Shown: positions 44,085 to 54,236, counted from the stretch's first letter. The stretch is 64,000 bases of DNA from Halomonas organivorans (GCF_014192055.1 NZ_JACHXM010000019.1:1-64000); one strand, 5' to 3'. Numbers and translations are program-made. The notes: generated by a model from the sequence alone, not told the origin.

Positions 44085-45764
44085 TCAGAACGACCGGCGA
44101 CGATAGCGACGATACGCCGGCGTCCAGAAGTTGCGCTCGATGGCGTCACGCAGGGTCTGGGCGTCGGACTGCAACGCCACGCCCTCATGCTGGGCCTGGG
44201 CCGCCACCTCGAAGGCGATGGCCTTGGACAGCTCGCGAATGTCGGACAGTGCCGGCAGCACCGCCCCCTCACCGGTCTTGGCCACCGGCGCCTCGCGGGC
44301 CAGGGCCCGGGAGGCCGACATCAGCATGGCGTCGGTGATGCGCCCGGCCCTGGCGGCGAGCACCCCGAGGCCGATGCCCGGGAAGATATAGGCGTTGTTG
44401 CACTGGGCGATCGGGTAGCGCTTGCCCTTGTATTCCACCGGCGGGAAGGGACTGCCGGTAGCCACCATGGCATGGCCGTCGGTCCAGCGAATCACGTCTT
44501 CGGGCACCGCCTCGACGCGCGAGGTGGGATTGGACAGCGGCATCACCAGCGGCGAGGCGCAGCCGGCGTGCATGGTGCGGATCACCTCTTCGGTGAACAG
44601 ACCCTGCTGGCCACAGACCCCGAGCAGCACGGTCGGCTTGACCTGCTTGACCACCTCCAACAGCGACTGGCCGTCCCAGTCGGCGACCAGTGCCGGGTCC
44701 TGGGCCAGGCGACGCTGGAAGCCGCGCAGCCACTCCTGATTACCGGTCACCAGCCCCTCGCGGTCGACCATGAAGATGCGCCGTCGCGCCTCGGCCTCGG
44801 TGAGCCCCTCGGCCTGCATCGCCACCACGATCTGCTCGGCGATGCCGCAGCCGGCCGAACCGGCCCCGACCACCACCACCCGCTGATCGCCGACGCCCTC
44901 TTCGCGGGCCTGACAGGCCGCCATCAGAGTGCCCACACAGACCGCGGCGGTGCCCTGGATGTCATCGTTGAAGCAGCACAGCTCGTCGCGATAGCGCTCG
45001 AGCAGCGGCAGGGCGTTGGTCTGGGCAAAGTCCTCGAACTGCAGCAACACGTTCGGCCAGCGACGCTTCACGGCGCCGATGAAATCGGCCATGAAGGCGT
45101 CGTAGTCTTCCTGGGCGATGCGCGGATGGCGCCAGCCCATGTACATGGGATCGGCCAGCAGCGCCTCGTTGTTGGTGCCCACGTCGAGCTGGATCGGCAG
45201 GGTGTAGGCCGGGCTGATACCACCGCAGGCGGTGTACAGCGACAGCTTGCCGATGGGAATGCCCATGCCGCCGATGCCCTGGTCGCCCAGCCCCAGAATG
45301 CGCTCACCGTCGGTGACCACGATCACCTTCACCTGGTCCTTGGTGGCGCTGCGCAGGATGTCATCCATGCGGTCGCGATCGGGATAGGAGATGAACAGCC
45401 CGCGGTGGTTGCGATAGATGTTGGAGAATTCCTCGCAGGCCTGCCCCACCGTAGGCGTATAGATGATCGGCAGCATCTCCTCGAGATGCTCGGACACCAG
45501 GCGAAAATAGAGCGTCTCGTTGTCGTCCTGAATGCCGCGCAAGTAGATATGGCGGTCCAGATCGGTCTGGCACTGGCGGTACTGGCGATAGGCCCGCTCG
45601 GCCTGCTCCTCGATGGTCTCGACGTTCTGGGGCAGCAGCCCGATCAGATTGAACTCGAACCGTTCCTCACGGGTAAAGGCGCTCCCCTTGTTGAGCAGGG
45701 GCATTTCGAGCAAGGGAGGTCCGGCGTAGGGCACATAGAGGGGGCGCTTGGCTTCGCTGGTCAT
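44085..45764 (-). CDS. maeA: NAD-dependent malic enzyme (MaeA/SfcA type)
   Basis: Oxidatively decarboxylates malate to pyruvate, feeding gluconeogenesis and pyruvate supply. From ATG 45764 the product is 559 residues, close to E. coli MaeA (565), with near-identical stretches such as [31 protein letters not shown] and [11 protein letters not shown]. The nucleotide loop [11 protein letters not shown] is present. In-frame ATGs at 45854 and 45815 would extend it, but with family-unlike sequence; the chosen start has only a weak ribosome site. It lies downstream of trpS with about 180 bases between. Confidence 0.95.
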   Translation of the reverse strand: MTSEAKRPLYVPYAGPPLLEMPLLNKGSAFTREERFEFNLIGLLPQNVETIEEQAERAYRQYRQCQTDLDRHIYLRGIQDDNETLYFRLVSEHLEEMLPIIYTPTVGQACEEFSNIYRNHRGLFISYPDRDRMDDILRSATKDQVKVIVVTDGERILGLGDQGIGGMGIPIGKLSLYTACGGISPAYTLPIQLDVGTNNEALLADPMYMGWRHPRIAQEDYDAFMADFIGAVKRRWPNVLLQFEDFAQTNALPLLERYRDELCCFNDDIQGTAAVCVGTLMAACQAREEGVGDQRVVVVGAGSAGCGIAEQIVVAMQAEGLTEAEARRRIFMVDREGLVTGNQEWLRGFQRRLAQDPALVADWDGQSLLEVVKQVKPTVLLGVCGQQGLFTEEVIRTMHAGCASPLVMPLSNPTSRVEAVPEDVIRWTDGHAMVATGSPFPPVEYKGKRYPIAQCNNAYIFPGIGLGVLAARAGRITDAMLMSASRALAREAPVAKTGEGAVLPALSDIRELSKAIAFEVAAQAQHEGVALQSDAQTLRDAIERNFWTPAYRRYRRRSF

Positions 45765-45946
45765 CAAGTTCGTCTCATGCTGTGTCGGGAATGCGGGCCG
45801 TGACGCTCTGGCCATGTCCGAGGAAATGTCTACGCTCTCCGACGTTTCGAACACGGCTCGGCGGCGTCTTGCTCGCTACTCTATCACGCCAGTCCCTCGG
45901 CCATGGACCATGACACCGGCGCAGGCAAAAACGGGCGACTCTCAGG

Positions 45947-46972
45947 CTAGACGAAACGGCCCAACCCGACCGCCTCGCGCAGGCGATCCATGAAGGGAGC
46001 GGCTTCGGCACGGGCACGCTCAGCTCCCTGGCGCAGCACCGTCTCGATGTGAGCGGGATCCTCCAGCAGCGCCTGGTAGCGCTCGCGGGGCTCGCGCAAG
46101 TGGGCGTTGAGATATTCGAAGACCCGATTCTTGGCCTCGCCCCAGCCGATGCCGTTCTCGTACTCGGTGCGCATGGCCGCGCTTTCCTCGACGCTGGCGA
46201 ACGCCGAATAGATCTGGAACAGGGTGCAGGTATCCGGATCCTTGGGCTCGCCGGGCTCCAGCGAGTTGGTCTTGATCTTGCGCACCAGCTTCTGCAGCTT
46301 CTTCTCGGAGACGAACAGCGGGATGGTGTTCTCGTAGCTCTTGGACATCTTGCGGCCGTCCAGGCCGTTCAACACCTGGACGCGCTCGTCCACCACCGCC
46401 TCGGGCTGGGTGAAGAACTGGCCCTTGAACAGGTGGTTGAAGCGCCCGCCCATGTCGCGCGCCATCTCGATATGCTGGATCTGATCGCGCCCCACCGGCA
46501 CCCGGTGGGCGTTGAACATCAGGATGTCCGCCGCCATCAGCACCGGATAGCCGAACAGCCCCATGGTGACGCCGCGGTCGGGATCGGGGCTGCCCGACTC
46601 CTCGTTGTCGGCCACCGCCGCCTTGTAGGCATGGGCACGGTTCATCAGTCCCTTGGCACAGACGCAGGACAGCATCCAGGTCAGCTCGGGAATCTCGGGG
46701 ATGTCCGACTGGCGGTAGAAGATGGCGTTGTCGGTATCCAGGCCGAGCGCCAGCCAGGTGGCGGCGATCTCCAGGCGCGACTGCTGGACGCGCTTGAGGT
46801 CCTGACACTTGATCAACGCGTGCAGGTCGGCGAGGAAATAGTAGGACTGGACGCTGGGATCCTGGCTCGCCGCGATGGCGGGCTTGATGGCCCCGACATA
46901 GTTGCCGAGGTGAGGCGTGCCGGTGGTGGTGATGCCCGTCAGCACACGGGTCTTGTCGGAAGATGCGGTCAT
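45947..46972 (-). CDS. trpS: tryptophanyl-tRNA synthetase
   Basis: Class I synthetase charging tRNA-Trp. The 341-residue protein has the HIGH-type motif as HLGN in GTPHLGNYVGA near the N terminus, and KMSKS in GRKMSKSYENTI. An additional conserved segment, GVTMGLFGYPVLMAADILMF, is typical of bacterial TrpS. No leader peptide or T-box-like structure is visible upstream, in the gap of about 140 bases after ald. Confidence 0.97.
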   Translation of the reverse strand: MTASSDKTRVLTGITTTGTPHLGNYVGAIKPAIAASQDPSVQSYYFLADLHALIKCQDLKRVQQSRLEIAATWLALGLDTDNAIFYRQSDIPEIPELTWMLSCVCAKGLMNRAHAYKAAVADNEESGSPDPDRGVTMGLFGYPVLMAADILMFNAHRVPVGRDQIQHIEMARDMGGRFNHLFKGQFFTQPEAVVDERVQVLNGLDGRKMSKSYENTIPLFVSEKKLQKLVRKIKTNSLEPGEPKDPDTCTLFQIYSAFASVEESAAMRTEYENGIGWGEAKNRVFEYLNAHLREPRERYQALLEDPAHIETVLRQGAERARAEAAPFMDRLREAVGLGRFV

Positions 46973-47060
46973 GAATGCGGGACTCAGCTGACTCTCGAAT
47001 GCCCGCTATGGTAACGCGGCGCCCCGGTCAAGGCGACCTGCCGGACGGCATGCCGCAAAG

Positions 47061-47089
47061 GGCCGGGCTCCCTCACGGGAGTCCCGGCC
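47061..47089 (-). terminator. terminator of ald
   Basis: GGCCGGG (47061-47067) pairs with CCCGGCC (47083-47089), and CTCCC with GGGAG inside, with one bulged base and a 4-base loop. On the minus strand CTTTGC follows. It lies about 25 bases after the ald stop. Confidence 0.6.
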
Positions 47090-47113
47090 TTCCGATCCGT
47101 ACGCGGAGCGGTC

Positions 47114-48229
47114 TCAGCCGATCAGCCGCGCGGTCTCCACGTACTCGAGCCCGAAGGCCTCGGCCACGGCCCGATAGGTCAGTTGGCCCTCGTGGACGTT
47201 GAGCCCCTGGGCGAAGTGGGCGTCATCGGCCAGCGCCTGTTTCCAGCCCTTGTCGGCCAGGGCGACGACGAACGGCAGAGTGGCATTGGTCAGCGCCTGG
47301 GTGGAGGTGCGCGCCACCGCGCCCGGCATGTTGGCCACACAGTAGTGCACCACGCCGTCGACCACGTAGGTCGGCTCGGCATGGGTCGTCGGCTTGCTGG
47401 TCTCGAAGCAGCCGCCCTGATCGATGGCCACGTCCACCAGCACGCTGCCCGGCTTCATGTCGGCCAGCATCGCCCGGGTGATCAGCTTGGGCGCGGCGGC
47501 ACCGGGCACCAGCACGGCACCGATGATCAGGTCGGACTCGCGAACCGCCTCTTCCAGGCTGTCGGCGGTGGAGAAGACGGTCTTCATGCGGCCCTGGTAG
47601 CGATCGTCCAGGGTCTCCAGGCGCGGGATGGACTTGTCCAGCACCGTCACCTCGGCGCCCAATCCCAGCGCCATGCGCGCGGCGTTCTCGCCGACCACGC
47701 CACCGCCGATCACGGTCACCTTGGCCGGCGCCACGCCCGGCACGCCCGGCAGCAGGATGCCGGCACCGCCCTGGGCCTTCTCCAGGCTGTGGGCGCCCGC
47801 CTGCACGGCCATGCGCCCGGCCACGGTGCTCATCGGCGCCAGCAGCGGCAGGCCGCCCTGGGCCGCGGTGATGGTCTCGTAGGCGATGCAGGTAGCGCCG
47901 CTCTCCATCAGGCCACGGGTCAGCGGCTCCTCGGCGGCCAGGTGCAGGTAGGTGAACAGCGTCTGGCCGCGAGACAGGCGTGCCACCTCCTCGGGCTGGG
48001 GTTCCTTGACCTTGAGGATCAGCTCGGCCTCGGACCACACCTTGGCCACGTCAGCCTCAAGCCGCGCCCCGGCCGCCTCGTAGTCGGCGTCGGGGAAACC
48101 GGCGCCCTCGCCGGCACCGGCCTGGACGGTCACCGTGTGACCACGGCCAACCAGTTCACGGGCGCCGCTGGGGGTCAGGGCGACGCGATATTCATGATTC
48201 TTGATTTCCTTGGGGACGGCGATCTGCAT
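47114..48229 (-). CDS. ald: alanine dehydrogenase
   Basis: Reversibly deaminates L-alanine to pyruvate and ammonia with NAD. From ATG 48229 (GGAGG about 8 bases before it) the product is 371 residues, the standard length; an ATG at 48265 would add 12 residues unlike the family. [20 protein letters not shown] at the N terminus and [20 protein letters not shown] for NAD binding are diagnostic. Two short palindromes upstream (48251-48263 and 48278-48288) could be operators. Confidence 0.96.
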   Translation of the reverse strand: MQIAVPKEIKNHEYRVALTPSGARELVGRGHTVTVQAGAGEGAGFPDADYEAAGARLEADVAKVWSEAELILKVKEPQPEEVARLSRGQTLFTYLHLAAEEPLTRGLMESGATCIAYETITAAQGGLPLLAPMSTVAGRMAVQAGAHSLEKAQGGAGILLPGVPGVAPAKVTVIGGGVVGENAARMALGLGAEVTVLDKSIPRLETLDDRYQGRMKTVFSTADSLEEAVRESDLIIGAVLVPGAAAPKLITRAMLADMKPGSVLVDVAIDQGGCFETSKPTTHAEPTYVVDGVVHYCVANMPGAVARTSTQALTNATLPFVVALADKGWKQALADDAHFAQGLNVHEGQLTYRAVAEAFGLEYVETARLIG

Positions 48230-48250
48230 GGGGAGGTCCTCCGGTGCCGA

Positions 48251-48288
48251 GTCGTTGAACGACATATTGTTGGATGAGGTGACTCACC
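48251..48288 (-). promoter_or_regulatory. two palindromes upstream of ald (possible operators)
   Basis: GTCGTTGAACGAC (48251-48263) and GGTGACTCACC (48278-48288) are perfect palindromes with odd centres, 22 and 49 bases before the ald start. The 190 bases upstream are AT-richer than the surroundings. In other bacteria ald is often controlled by an Lrp/AsnC regulator; no such gene is visible here and no regulator is assigned. Confidence 0.3.
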
Positions 48289-48414
48289 GCTTCATTACAG
48301 CACAGCAGGACAATCACGAAGAGATCACGCAATAAAAAGACAAAAAATCCAGGAAGAGGCCGCCTCGCTCAGAACATATATCCAACAGCGAGACAGAAAT
48401 CAGAAAATCCCTTC

Positions 48415-48430
48415 AAGAGTGATCACTCTT
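48415..48430. other. 16-base perfect palindrome at the thioesterase 3' end
   Basis: AAGAGTGATCACTCTT is a perfect palindrome that includes the stop codon of the thioesterase gene. It could form a hairpin with a TGATCA loop followed by GAAGGGATTTTC on the minus strand, a weak terminator, or serve as an operator. Confidence 0.4.
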
Positions 48431-48857
48431 TCACCAGCGCGCGTCCATAGCCGGCCAGGAAGGCCTCGGGCAGGCGACGGGGGCGGCCGCTGGACAGCGC
48501 GATACAGGCAAAACGCGTGCGCGCTCGCAGCAGGGTACGGCCATCGGCGGGACGATAGAGCTGGAAGCGGCGGGTCAGGGTCAGGCGGCCGTCGCAGGCG
48601 ACGATCCAGGTGGCCAGCCGCAGGCCATCGCCCTCGAACGCCGGCGCCAGGTAGTCCAGCTCGTGACGCTGCACCGCCATGGCACGGTCGAGCTCGCGAT
48701 AGCGCTCGAGGGTCAGGCCGAGGGACGCCGAGTGCGCCCAGCTCGACTGCTCCACCCAGCGCAGGTACTCGGCGTTGTTGGCATGGCCGAAGGCATCGAT
48801 GGCCGACGCCTCGACCTCCAGGTCGATCACGAAGGGCTCGGGCAGATCCCAGCACAT
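48423..48857 (-). CDS. acyl-CoA thioesterase, 4HBT/YbgC-like
   Basis: Hot-dog-fold thioesterase of 144 residues from ATG 48857, which has AAGGAG upstream; the frame extends to 49007 without family character. The catalytic Asp21 lies in DAFGHANNAEYLRWVE, the signature of the 4-hydroxybenzoyl-CoA thioesterase family. The substrate cannot be read from sequence. It follows the DUF2007-type gene in the same direction with 37 bases between. Confidence 0.85.
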   Translation of the reverse strand: MCWDLPEPFVIDLEVEASAIDAFGHANNAEYLRWVEQSSWAHSASLGLTLERYRELDRAMAVQRHELDYLAPAFEGDGLRLATWIVACDGRLTLTRRFQLYRPADGRTLLRARTRFACIALSSGRPRRLPEAFLAGYGRALVKE

Positions 48858-48894
48858 GGCAGGTACTCCTTGTCGCGGCCCGCTCTGGAAGCAC

Positions 48895-49215
48895 TCAGGG
48901 CCGGCTAGTGCCGCAGTTCCAGCAGGCATCGAACACGCCTTCCAGGCGCTCACCGCAGCCGGAACAGGTCCAGGCCGGACGGTCGTCCCGGCCTTCGAGG
49001 GCGTCATGAATCAGCGCCTCGGCCCGATCACGGTTATGAGGCGCCACCCAGACCTCCGGCTCGCACTCCGCCGGCGGAAGCTCGCCGGCGCCACCGCCCA
49101 GCGTCTGATTGCGACGCTCGACGGGAATGCCGGCGACCTCCAGCAGGTTGGCCACATGACCGACCAGCAGCGGATTCGAGTGGGCAAAGACGCGGACGAA
49201 GGCGAAATCGTTCAT
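48895..49215 (-). CDS. DUF2007-type protein with C-terminal zinc ribbon
   Basis: A 106-residue protein starting at ATG 49215 (MNDFAFVRVFAHSNPLLVGH). The first 70 residues resemble the DUF2007 (putative signal-transducing) fold, with the HVANLLEVAGIPVERRNQ segment. The last 30 residues carry two CxxC pairs, CSGC and CWNC, probably a zinc ribbon. Function is unknown. It lies between rlmI and the thioesterase gene. Confidence 0.8.
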   Translation of the reverse strand: MNDFAFVRVFAHSNPLLVGHVANLLEVAGIPVERRNQTLGGGAGELPPAECEPEVWVAPHNRDRAEALIHDALEGRDDRPAWTCSGCGERLEGVFDACWNCGTSRP

Positions 49216-49278
49216 GGGCGCTCGCGGGGAAAGAAGACGGGGCACGCCGGACGCGCGCCCCGCGCTTCAGGGCCTCGA

Positions 49279-50475
49279 TCAGTCGCGGAAGACGCGCACG
49301 CCGAGCGTCTTGAGATAGGAGGTCTCGGGGATCGCCGGATGCACCGGGTGATCCGGCCCCTGGTGACCCTGGAACAGGAGCTGGGCATGGCGGTCCTGAT
49401 GGCGGGCCGCCCCGCGCACCACGTCCACCAGGCGCTCCGGCGCCAGATGCATCGAGCAGGAGGCCGAGAGCAGCAGACCGTCGCGTCCCAGCAAACGCAT
49501 GGCCTCGCGATTGAGCTTGCCGTAGGCGCGCTCGCCGGCGGGGATATCCTTGCGCTTCTTGATGAAGGCAGGCGGATCGAGGATCACCACGTCGAACTGC
49601 TCGCCGTCGGCCTTGAGCGCAGCCAGGGCCTCGAAGGCATCGCCCTCGCCCACCGCTACCTGCTCGTGCAGGCCGTTGAGGGCGGCGTTGTCGGCGACCC
49701 GCTCCAGCGCCGGAGCGCTGGCGTCCACGCACAGCACCTCGCTGGCGCCGCTGGCGGCGGCCTGCACGCCCCAGCCACCGACGTAGCTGAACAGGTCGAG
49801 CACGCGCTTGCCGGCCACCTGCTGGTTGAGCCAGGCGCGGTTGACGCGGTGGTCATAGAACCAACCGGTCTTCTGGCCGTCGAGCACCGGGGCGACGAAG
49901 CGCACGCCGTTTTCCTCGAGCTCCACCGCCTCCGGCAGCGTGCCCTTGACCACTTCGACCTGGCTCTCGAGGCCTTCCTGGCGGCGCCCGGAGGTATCGT
50001 TGCGCAGCACCACGGCGCTCGGGGAGACGACCTTGTCCAGGGCATCGAGCAGCGGCTCGAGCTGCGCCTGCATGCCGGCGGTGTTGAGCTGCACCACCAG
50101 CACGTCGCCGTAGCGGTCGACGATCAGCCCCGGCAGCAGGTCGCCCTCGCCGTGCACCAGGCGATAGAACGGCTTATCGAACATGCGCTGGCGCAGGGCC
50201 AACGCCTGGTTCAGGCGGTGGACCAGCAGCGAGCGGTCGAGCAGCATGCCCGGATCACGGGACACCAGCCGCGCGCAGATCAGCGAGTGGGCGTTGACGT
50301 AGGCCACGCCCAGCGCCTTGCCGTTGGCGGCCTCGACCTGGACCTGCTCGCCGGGAGCGAAATCCTTGAGCGGCGTGGCCTTGATGTCGATCTCGTTGGA
50401 GTACAGCCAGAGGTGCCCCGCCTTGAGGCGGCGATCGGCATTCTTCTTCAGGCGCAGGGAGCGTAGGGCGGTCAT
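49279..50475 (-). CDS. rlmI: 23S rRNA (cytosine-1962-C5) methyltransferase RlmI
   Basis: Methylates C1962 of 23S rRNA with S-adenosylmethionine. The 398-residue protein has an N-terminal PUA-like domain (LRLKKNADRRLKAGHLWLYSNEI), an EEHEH connector, and a Rossmann methyltransferase with VLDLFSYVGGWGVQAAASGA and the motif IV DPPAF. Length equals the E. coli protein (396). It is downstream of mutM in the same direction, with 84 bases between. Confidence 0.93.
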   Translation of the reverse strand: MTALRSLRLKKNADRRLKAGHLWLYSNEIDIKATPLKDFAPGEQVQVEAANGKALGVAYVNAHSLICARLVSRDPGMLLDRSLLVHRLNQALALRQRMFDKPFYRLVHGEGDLLPGLIVDRYGDVLVVQLNTAGMQAQLEPLLDALDKVVSPSAVVLRNDTSGRRQEGLESQVEVVKGTLPEAVELEENGVRFVAPVLDGQKTGWFYDHRVNRAWLNQQVAGKRVLDLFSYVGGWGVQAAASGASEVLCVDASAPALERVADNAALNGLHEQVAVGEGDAFEALAALKADGEQFDVVILDPPAFIKKRKDIPAGERAYGKLNREAMRLLGRDGLLLSASCSMHLAPERLVDVVRGAARHQDRHAQLLFQGHQGPDHPVHPAIPETSYLKTLGVRVFRD

Positions 50476-50518
50476 GTCGTGGCTCTCATCGTGGGCGTCA
50501 TGGGACGTTCAGGGAATG

Positions 50519-50533
50519 CCGGCCGTGGGCCGG
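50519..50533 (-). terminator. hairpin after mutM
   Basis: CCGGCC (50519-50524) pairs with GGCCGG (50528-50533) around a 3-base loop, about 26 bases after the mutM stop. Only a weak ATTCCC follows, so it may be a partial terminator. Confidence 0.35.
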
Positions 50534-50559
50534 AGCATCGAATCGAATAACGGCGGTGC

Positions 50560-51381
50560 TCAGGTCTGGCACTCGCCGCAGAATACGCTGGCTCGCTGGC
50601 CCAGGGTGACCAGGCGCAGCTCGGCGCCGCAGCGCCGGCAGGGCTCGCCGTCACGGCCGTAGACGTTGAGCCGCTGGGCGAAGTAGCCCGGCTCGCCGGT
50701 GCCGCTGACGAAATCGCGCAGGGTGGTGCCGCCCTGGGTGATCGCCGCGGCCAGCACCTCGCGCACCGCGGCTGCCAGGCGATCGTAGCGCTCGCGGGAG
50801 ATGCGCCCGGCGGCGCGACGGGGATCGATGCCGGCCAGGAACAGTGCCTCGGCGGCGTAGATGTTACCGACGCCGACGACCACGGCATTGTCCATCAGGA
50901 AGGGCTTCACGGCCATGCGCCGGCGCCGGGACAGCTCGAACAGCCGCGCGCCGTCGAAAGCCTCGGAGAGCGGCTCCGGCCCCAGGCGGGCCAGGCGCGG
51001 ATCGTGCTCGACATCGCCGGCCAACCAGTCGACGAAGCCGAAGCGGCGCGGATCGTGATAGCGCAGCACCGCGCCGTCGTCGAGCACCAGATCGACGTGG
51101 TCGTGCTTCTTCGGCAGCTCGCCGACCCGAGCGACGCGCAGGCTGCCCGACATGCCGAGGTGCCACAGCAGCGAGCCCTTTTCACCTTCCAGCGGGACCA
51201 GCAGGTACTTGGCGCGACGATCCAACGTGCCGATGCGTGCGCCGATCAGGCGATCAACCAGGTCATCCGGCACCGGCACGCGCAGGCGGGGCTGGCGCAC
51301 GATCACTTCAGTGATCTCGCGGCCCTCCACGTGCGGGGCGATACCGCGCCGGGTAGTCTCGACTTCGGGCAACTCGGGCAT
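50560..51381 (-). CDS. mutM: formamidopyrimidine-DNA glycosylase MutM (Fpg)
   Basis: Removes 8-oxoguanine and formamidopyrimidines from DNA. The start at ATG 51381 is fixed by the required N-terminal Pro2-Glu3 ([13 protein letters not shown]), since Pro2 is the nucleophile; the 273-residue length is usual. The C-terminal zinc finger is intact, with CRRC and CGEC pairs. The helix-two-turn-helix region lies before it. It follows rpmG after a terminator-like hairpin. Confidence 0.97.
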   Translation of the reverse strand: MPELPEVETTRRGIAPHVEGREITEVIVRQPRLRVPVPDDLVDRLIGARIGTLDRRAKYLLVPLEGEKGSLLWHLGMSGSLRVARVGELPKKHDHVDLVLDDGAVLRYHDPRRFGFVDWLAGDVEHDPRLARLGPEPLSEAFDGARLFELSRRRRMAVKPFLMDNAVVVGVGNIYAAEALFLAGIDPRRAAGRISRERYDRLAAAVREVLAAAITQGGTTLRDFVSGTGEPGYFAQRLNVYGRDGEPCRRCGAELRLVTLGQRASVFCGECQT

Positions 51382-51419
51382 GGGGCGACCTGCTATGGGC
51401 GGCGTGCAGCAATCATACG

Positions 51420-51449
51420 CAAGAACCCGACCATCGGGCCGGGTTCTTG
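51420..51449 (-). terminator. terminator of the rpmB-rpmG unit
   Basis: A perfect 10-base-pair stem CAAGAACCCG/CGGGTTCTTG (51420-51429 with 51440-51449) with a 10-base loop lies about 55 bases after rpmG. On the minus strand the stem's 3' arm contains TTCTTG, but no long T run follows. Confidence 0.55.
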
Positions 51450-51504
51450 AGGACAGGCCGAGGCCTGCGGCGGAAGCGATCACGGGAACCGCGGGGATCC
51501 CGAC

Positions 51505-51660
51505 TTACTTGATCTTGGCTTCCTTGTACATCACGTGCTTGCGAACCACCGGGTCGAACTTCTTCATTTCCATCTTGTCCGGGGTGTTCCGCTTGTTCTT
51601 GTCGGTGGTGTAGAAGTGGCCGGTACCGGCGCTGGACACCAGACGAATCTTGTCACGCAT
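51505..51660 (-). CDS. rpmG: 50S ribosomal protein L33
   Basis: A 51-residue ribosomal protein, too short for many gene callers. It starts [19 protein letters not shown] and ends [11 protein letters not shown], matching bacterial L33. There are no cysteines, so this is the zinc-independent form. A GGGAGAAG ribosome site precedes the ATG at 51660. It follows rpmB by 24 bases, the conserved rpmB-rpmG pair. Confidence 0.97.
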   Translation of the reverse strand: MRDKIRLVSSAGTGHFYTTDKNKRNTPDKMEMKKFDPVVRKHVMYKEAKIK

Positions 51661-51684
51661 GAGTCTTCTCCCTGATGGAAACGC

Positions 51685-51921
51685 TTAGACGGCTTCGCCG
51701 CGCTTGCGAATGTCGCTGAGCACCGCTTCGATGCCCTTCTTGTCGATGATGCGCATGCCTTTGGAGGAGACGCGCAGCCTGACGAAGCGCTTCTCGGACT
51801 CCACCCAGAAACGGTGGCTGTGCAGGTTCGGCACGAAACGACGACGCGTCTTGCGCTGGGAGTGTGAAACGTTGTTACCAGTCACCGGGCGCTTGCCGGT
51901 AACCTGACATACTTTGGACAT
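51685..51921 (-). CDS. rpmB: 50S ribosomal protein L28
   Basis: A 78-residue ribosomal protein from ATG 51921 ([20 protein letters not shown]), the standard L28 start; a 4-residue upstream extension is unlikely. It lacks the paired CxxC motifs of the zinc-binding form. The sigma70 promoter at 52033-52061 lies about 110 bases upstream. It is followed by rpmG. Confidence 0.97.
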   Translation of the reverse strand: MSKVCQVTGKRPVTGNNVSHSQRKTRRRFVPNLHSHRFWVESEKRFVRLRVSSKGMRIIDKKGIEAVLSDIRKRGEAV

Positions 51922-52032
51922 GAGAGCCTCCAACCGCTTGGCCAGGTAGGGATACCTGATTGTTCAAAACCTGTCGGGCAAAACCGGGACGACCCCGCTG
52001 TCATTTGACCCAAGGGAATTCAAAGGCTGCAC

Positions 52033-52061
52033 TTTATACCAGAGTCAACGCTGCCAGACAA
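52033..52061 (-). promoter_or_regulatory. sigma70 promoter for rpmB-rpmG
   Basis: On the minus strand, TTGTCT (52056-52061) is followed after exactly 17 bases by TATAAA (52033-52038). A second -10-like TATAAT (52074-52079) lies upstream without a good -35. Transcription from here gives an rpmB leader of about 105 bases. Confidence 0.6.
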
Positions 52062-52160
52062 GCGACGTACAGAATTATACAGCGCCACTGCCCATCGACA
52101 TGACCCCTGAGGTCCGTCTCGGGCGAGCGCGACTGCGACTGCTGTTTTGATCGCGGCGGA

Positions 52161-52835
52161 TTATAGCAGCCCACGCTCGGCAAAGGACACCACCTCGCCA
52201 TCGCCGACCACGAAATGGTCCAGCACCCGGATCTCGAACAGGCCCAGCGCCTCCTTGAGCCGCTCGGTGATGCGTTGGTCGGCGTCGCTGGGCTCGGCCA
52301 CCCCGGAGGGATGATTGTGGGCAAAGATGATCGCGCCGGCGCCCAGCTCCAGGGCGCGCCGCGCCACCTCGCGTGGATACACCGAAGCGCTGTCCAGGGT
52401 GCCGCGGAACAGCGACTCGAAGCGGATCACCCGATGCTGGCTGTCGAGGAACAGTGCGGCGAACTCTTCATGGCCAAGATGACGAAGCCGTGAGGCGAGG
52501 TAGTCGCGCACCAGCGCCGGAGAGGTCAGCGCGCCTTCGCGCGCCAGGCGGCTGGCCAGATGGCGACGAGACAGCTCCAGCGTGGCCTGGAGCTGGACGA
52601 ACTTGGCCTCGCCCAATCCCCGCTCGGCGCAGAACCGCGTGCGATCGGCCTCGAGCAGCGGACGCAGGCCGCCGAAGGCCGACAGCAGATCGCGGGCCAG
52701 GTCCACCGCCGAACGTCCCGTCACGCCCACGCGCAGGAAGATCGCCAGCAATTCGGCATCCGAGAGCGCCTCGGCCCCCAGTGCCAGCAGCTTTTCCCGA
52801 GGGCGTTCGCCCTCGGGCCAGTCACGAATCGACAT
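52161..52835 (-). CDS. radC: RadC-family JAB domain protein
   Basis: A 224-residue protein from ATG 52835 with AAGGAGG upstream. An N-terminal helix-hairpin-helix region is followed by a JAB1/MPN-like domain with the metal motif HNHPSG and the later Asp in PSDADQRIT. The start [31 protein letters not shown] is typical of RadC. The repair function once claimed is doubtful; the biochemical role is unknown. It lies divergent to coaBC, as in E. coli and Pseudomonas. Confidence 0.93.
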   Translation of the reverse strand: MSIRDWPEGERPREKLLALGAEALSDAELLAIFLRVGVTGRSAVDLARDLLSAFGGLRPLLEADRTRFCAERGLGEAKFVQLQATLELSRRHLASRLAREGALTSPALVRDYLASRLRHLGHEEFAALFLDSQHRVIRFESLFRGTLDSASVYPREVARRALELGAGAIIFAHNHPSGVAEPSDADQRITERLKEALGLFEIRVLDHFVVGDGEVVSFAERGLL

Positions 52836-52958
52836 CCGGGCCTCCTTGCCATGCTGGCGTCCTGACACCAGTGTAGCCTCGCCCCCGCCGGGACGCGGCT
52901 ACGCAAGGGTGCGGCCGGATGATAAGGTAGGCGATCGGATTCTCGCTCGGATATCGCC

Positions 52959-54197
52959 ATGTCGACACCCTCCGGCTCCCGGGGCAATGCCCCTCGACGC
53001 ATCCTGCTCGGCATCAGCGCCGGCATTGCCGCCTACAAGAGCGCGCAGCTCGCCCGGCTGCTCAAGCAGGCGGGCCATGAGGTCCGCGTAGTGATGACCG
53101 ACGGCGCCCAGGCTTTCATCACCCCGCTGACCCTGCAGGCACTGACCGGCGAACCGGTACGCACCTCGCTGCTCGACCCGGAGGCCGAGGCCGGCATGGG
53201 CCACATCGAGCTGGCCCGCTGGGCCGACCTGATCCTGATCGCCCCGGCCACCGCCGACCTGATGGCGCGGTTGGCCCACGGTCACGCCGACGACCTGCTC
53301 ACCACCCTGTGCCTGGCAAGCGACGCCGACAAGGCCATGGCCCCGGCCATGAACCAGGCCATGTGGCGTCAGCCGGCCACCGCCCGCAACGCCCGTCGAC
53401 TGGCCGACGATGGATGGCGGCTGCTGGGGCCCGACAGCGGCGATCAGGCCTGCGGCGACGTGGGCCCCGGTCGGATGCTGGAGCCCGAGGCCATCCTGGC
53501 CGCCCTGTCGGCACCCGTCGAGCGGCCCGCCGAGGGGGTCCGCGTGGTGATCACCGCCGGCCCCACCCGCGAGCCGCTGGATCCGGTGCGCTACCTCTCC
53601 AATCACAGCTCCGGCAAGATGGGCTTTGCCCTGGCCGCCGCCGCCGCCGCGCTCGGCGCCCGGGTGCAGCTGATCAGCGGCCCGGTAGCGCTGCCCACCC
53701 CGGCCGGCGTGGAGCGCTTCGATGTGGAAAGCGCGCAAGAGATGCATGACGCCGCCCAGCGTCTGGCGGGGGAATGCGACCTGTTCATCGGTTGCGCCGC
53801 GGTGGCGGACTTTCGCGCCGAGACGCCGGCCGAGCACAAGCTCAAGAAGCGCGAGGGCGAGGACACCCTGACCCTGCGTCTGGTCAAGAATCCCGACATC
53901 ATCGCCGCCATCGCCGCGCGCGCCGACCGCCCCTACGTGGTGGGCTTCGCCGCCGAGACCCGGGACCTGGCGACCTATGCGCGCGACAAGCTCGAGCGCA
54001 AGCGCCTTGACATGGTCGTGGCCAACGACGTGTCCCGGGCCGGACTCGGATTCGGCGCCGACGACAACGCCGCCCTGCTGCTGTGGCGGGAAGGCGATAC
54101 CACCGGCCAGGTCGAGCTGCCCCCCCAACCCAAGATCGCGCTGGCCGAGGCCGTCATCCGCCAGGCCCTGGCGCAGCTGGCCGACGACGCCGACTGA
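52959..54197 (+). CDS. coaBC: bifunctional phosphopantothenoylcysteine decarboxylase/synthetase
   Basis: Carries out two steps of coenzyme A synthesis: CTP-dependent joining of cysteine to phosphopantothenate (CoaB), then FMN-dependent decarboxylation (CoaC). The 412-residue protein has the N-terminal CoaC flavoprotein (GISAGIAAYKSAQLARLL, then the APAMNQAMW substrate loop) and the C-terminal CoaB domain (ITAGPTREPLDPVRYLSNHSSGKMG). It starts the coaBC-dut-algC-argB-slmA run. Confidence 0.97.
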   Translation: MSTPSGSRGNAPRRILLGISAGIAAYKSAQLARLLKQAGHEVRVVMTDGAQAFITPLTLQALTGEPVRTSLLDPEAEAGMGHIELARWADLILIAPATADLMARLAHGHADDLLTTLCLASDADKAMAPAMNQAMWRQPATARNARRLADDGWRLLGPDSGDQACGDVGPGRMLEPEAILAALSAPVERPAEGVRVVITAGPTREPLDPVRYLSNHSSGKMGFALAAAAAALGARVQLISGPVALPTPAGVERFDVESAQEMHDAAQRLAGECDLFIGCAAVADFRAETPAEHKLKKREGEDTLTLRLVKNPDIIAAIAARADRPYVVGFAAETRDLATYARDKLERKRLDMVVANDVSRAGLGFGADDNAALLLWREGDTTGQVELPPQPKIALAEAVIRQALAQLADDAD

Positions 54198-54236
54198 CAC
54201 CCCCCGATTTCGTCCTTACTCCCTGGAAGACATTCG

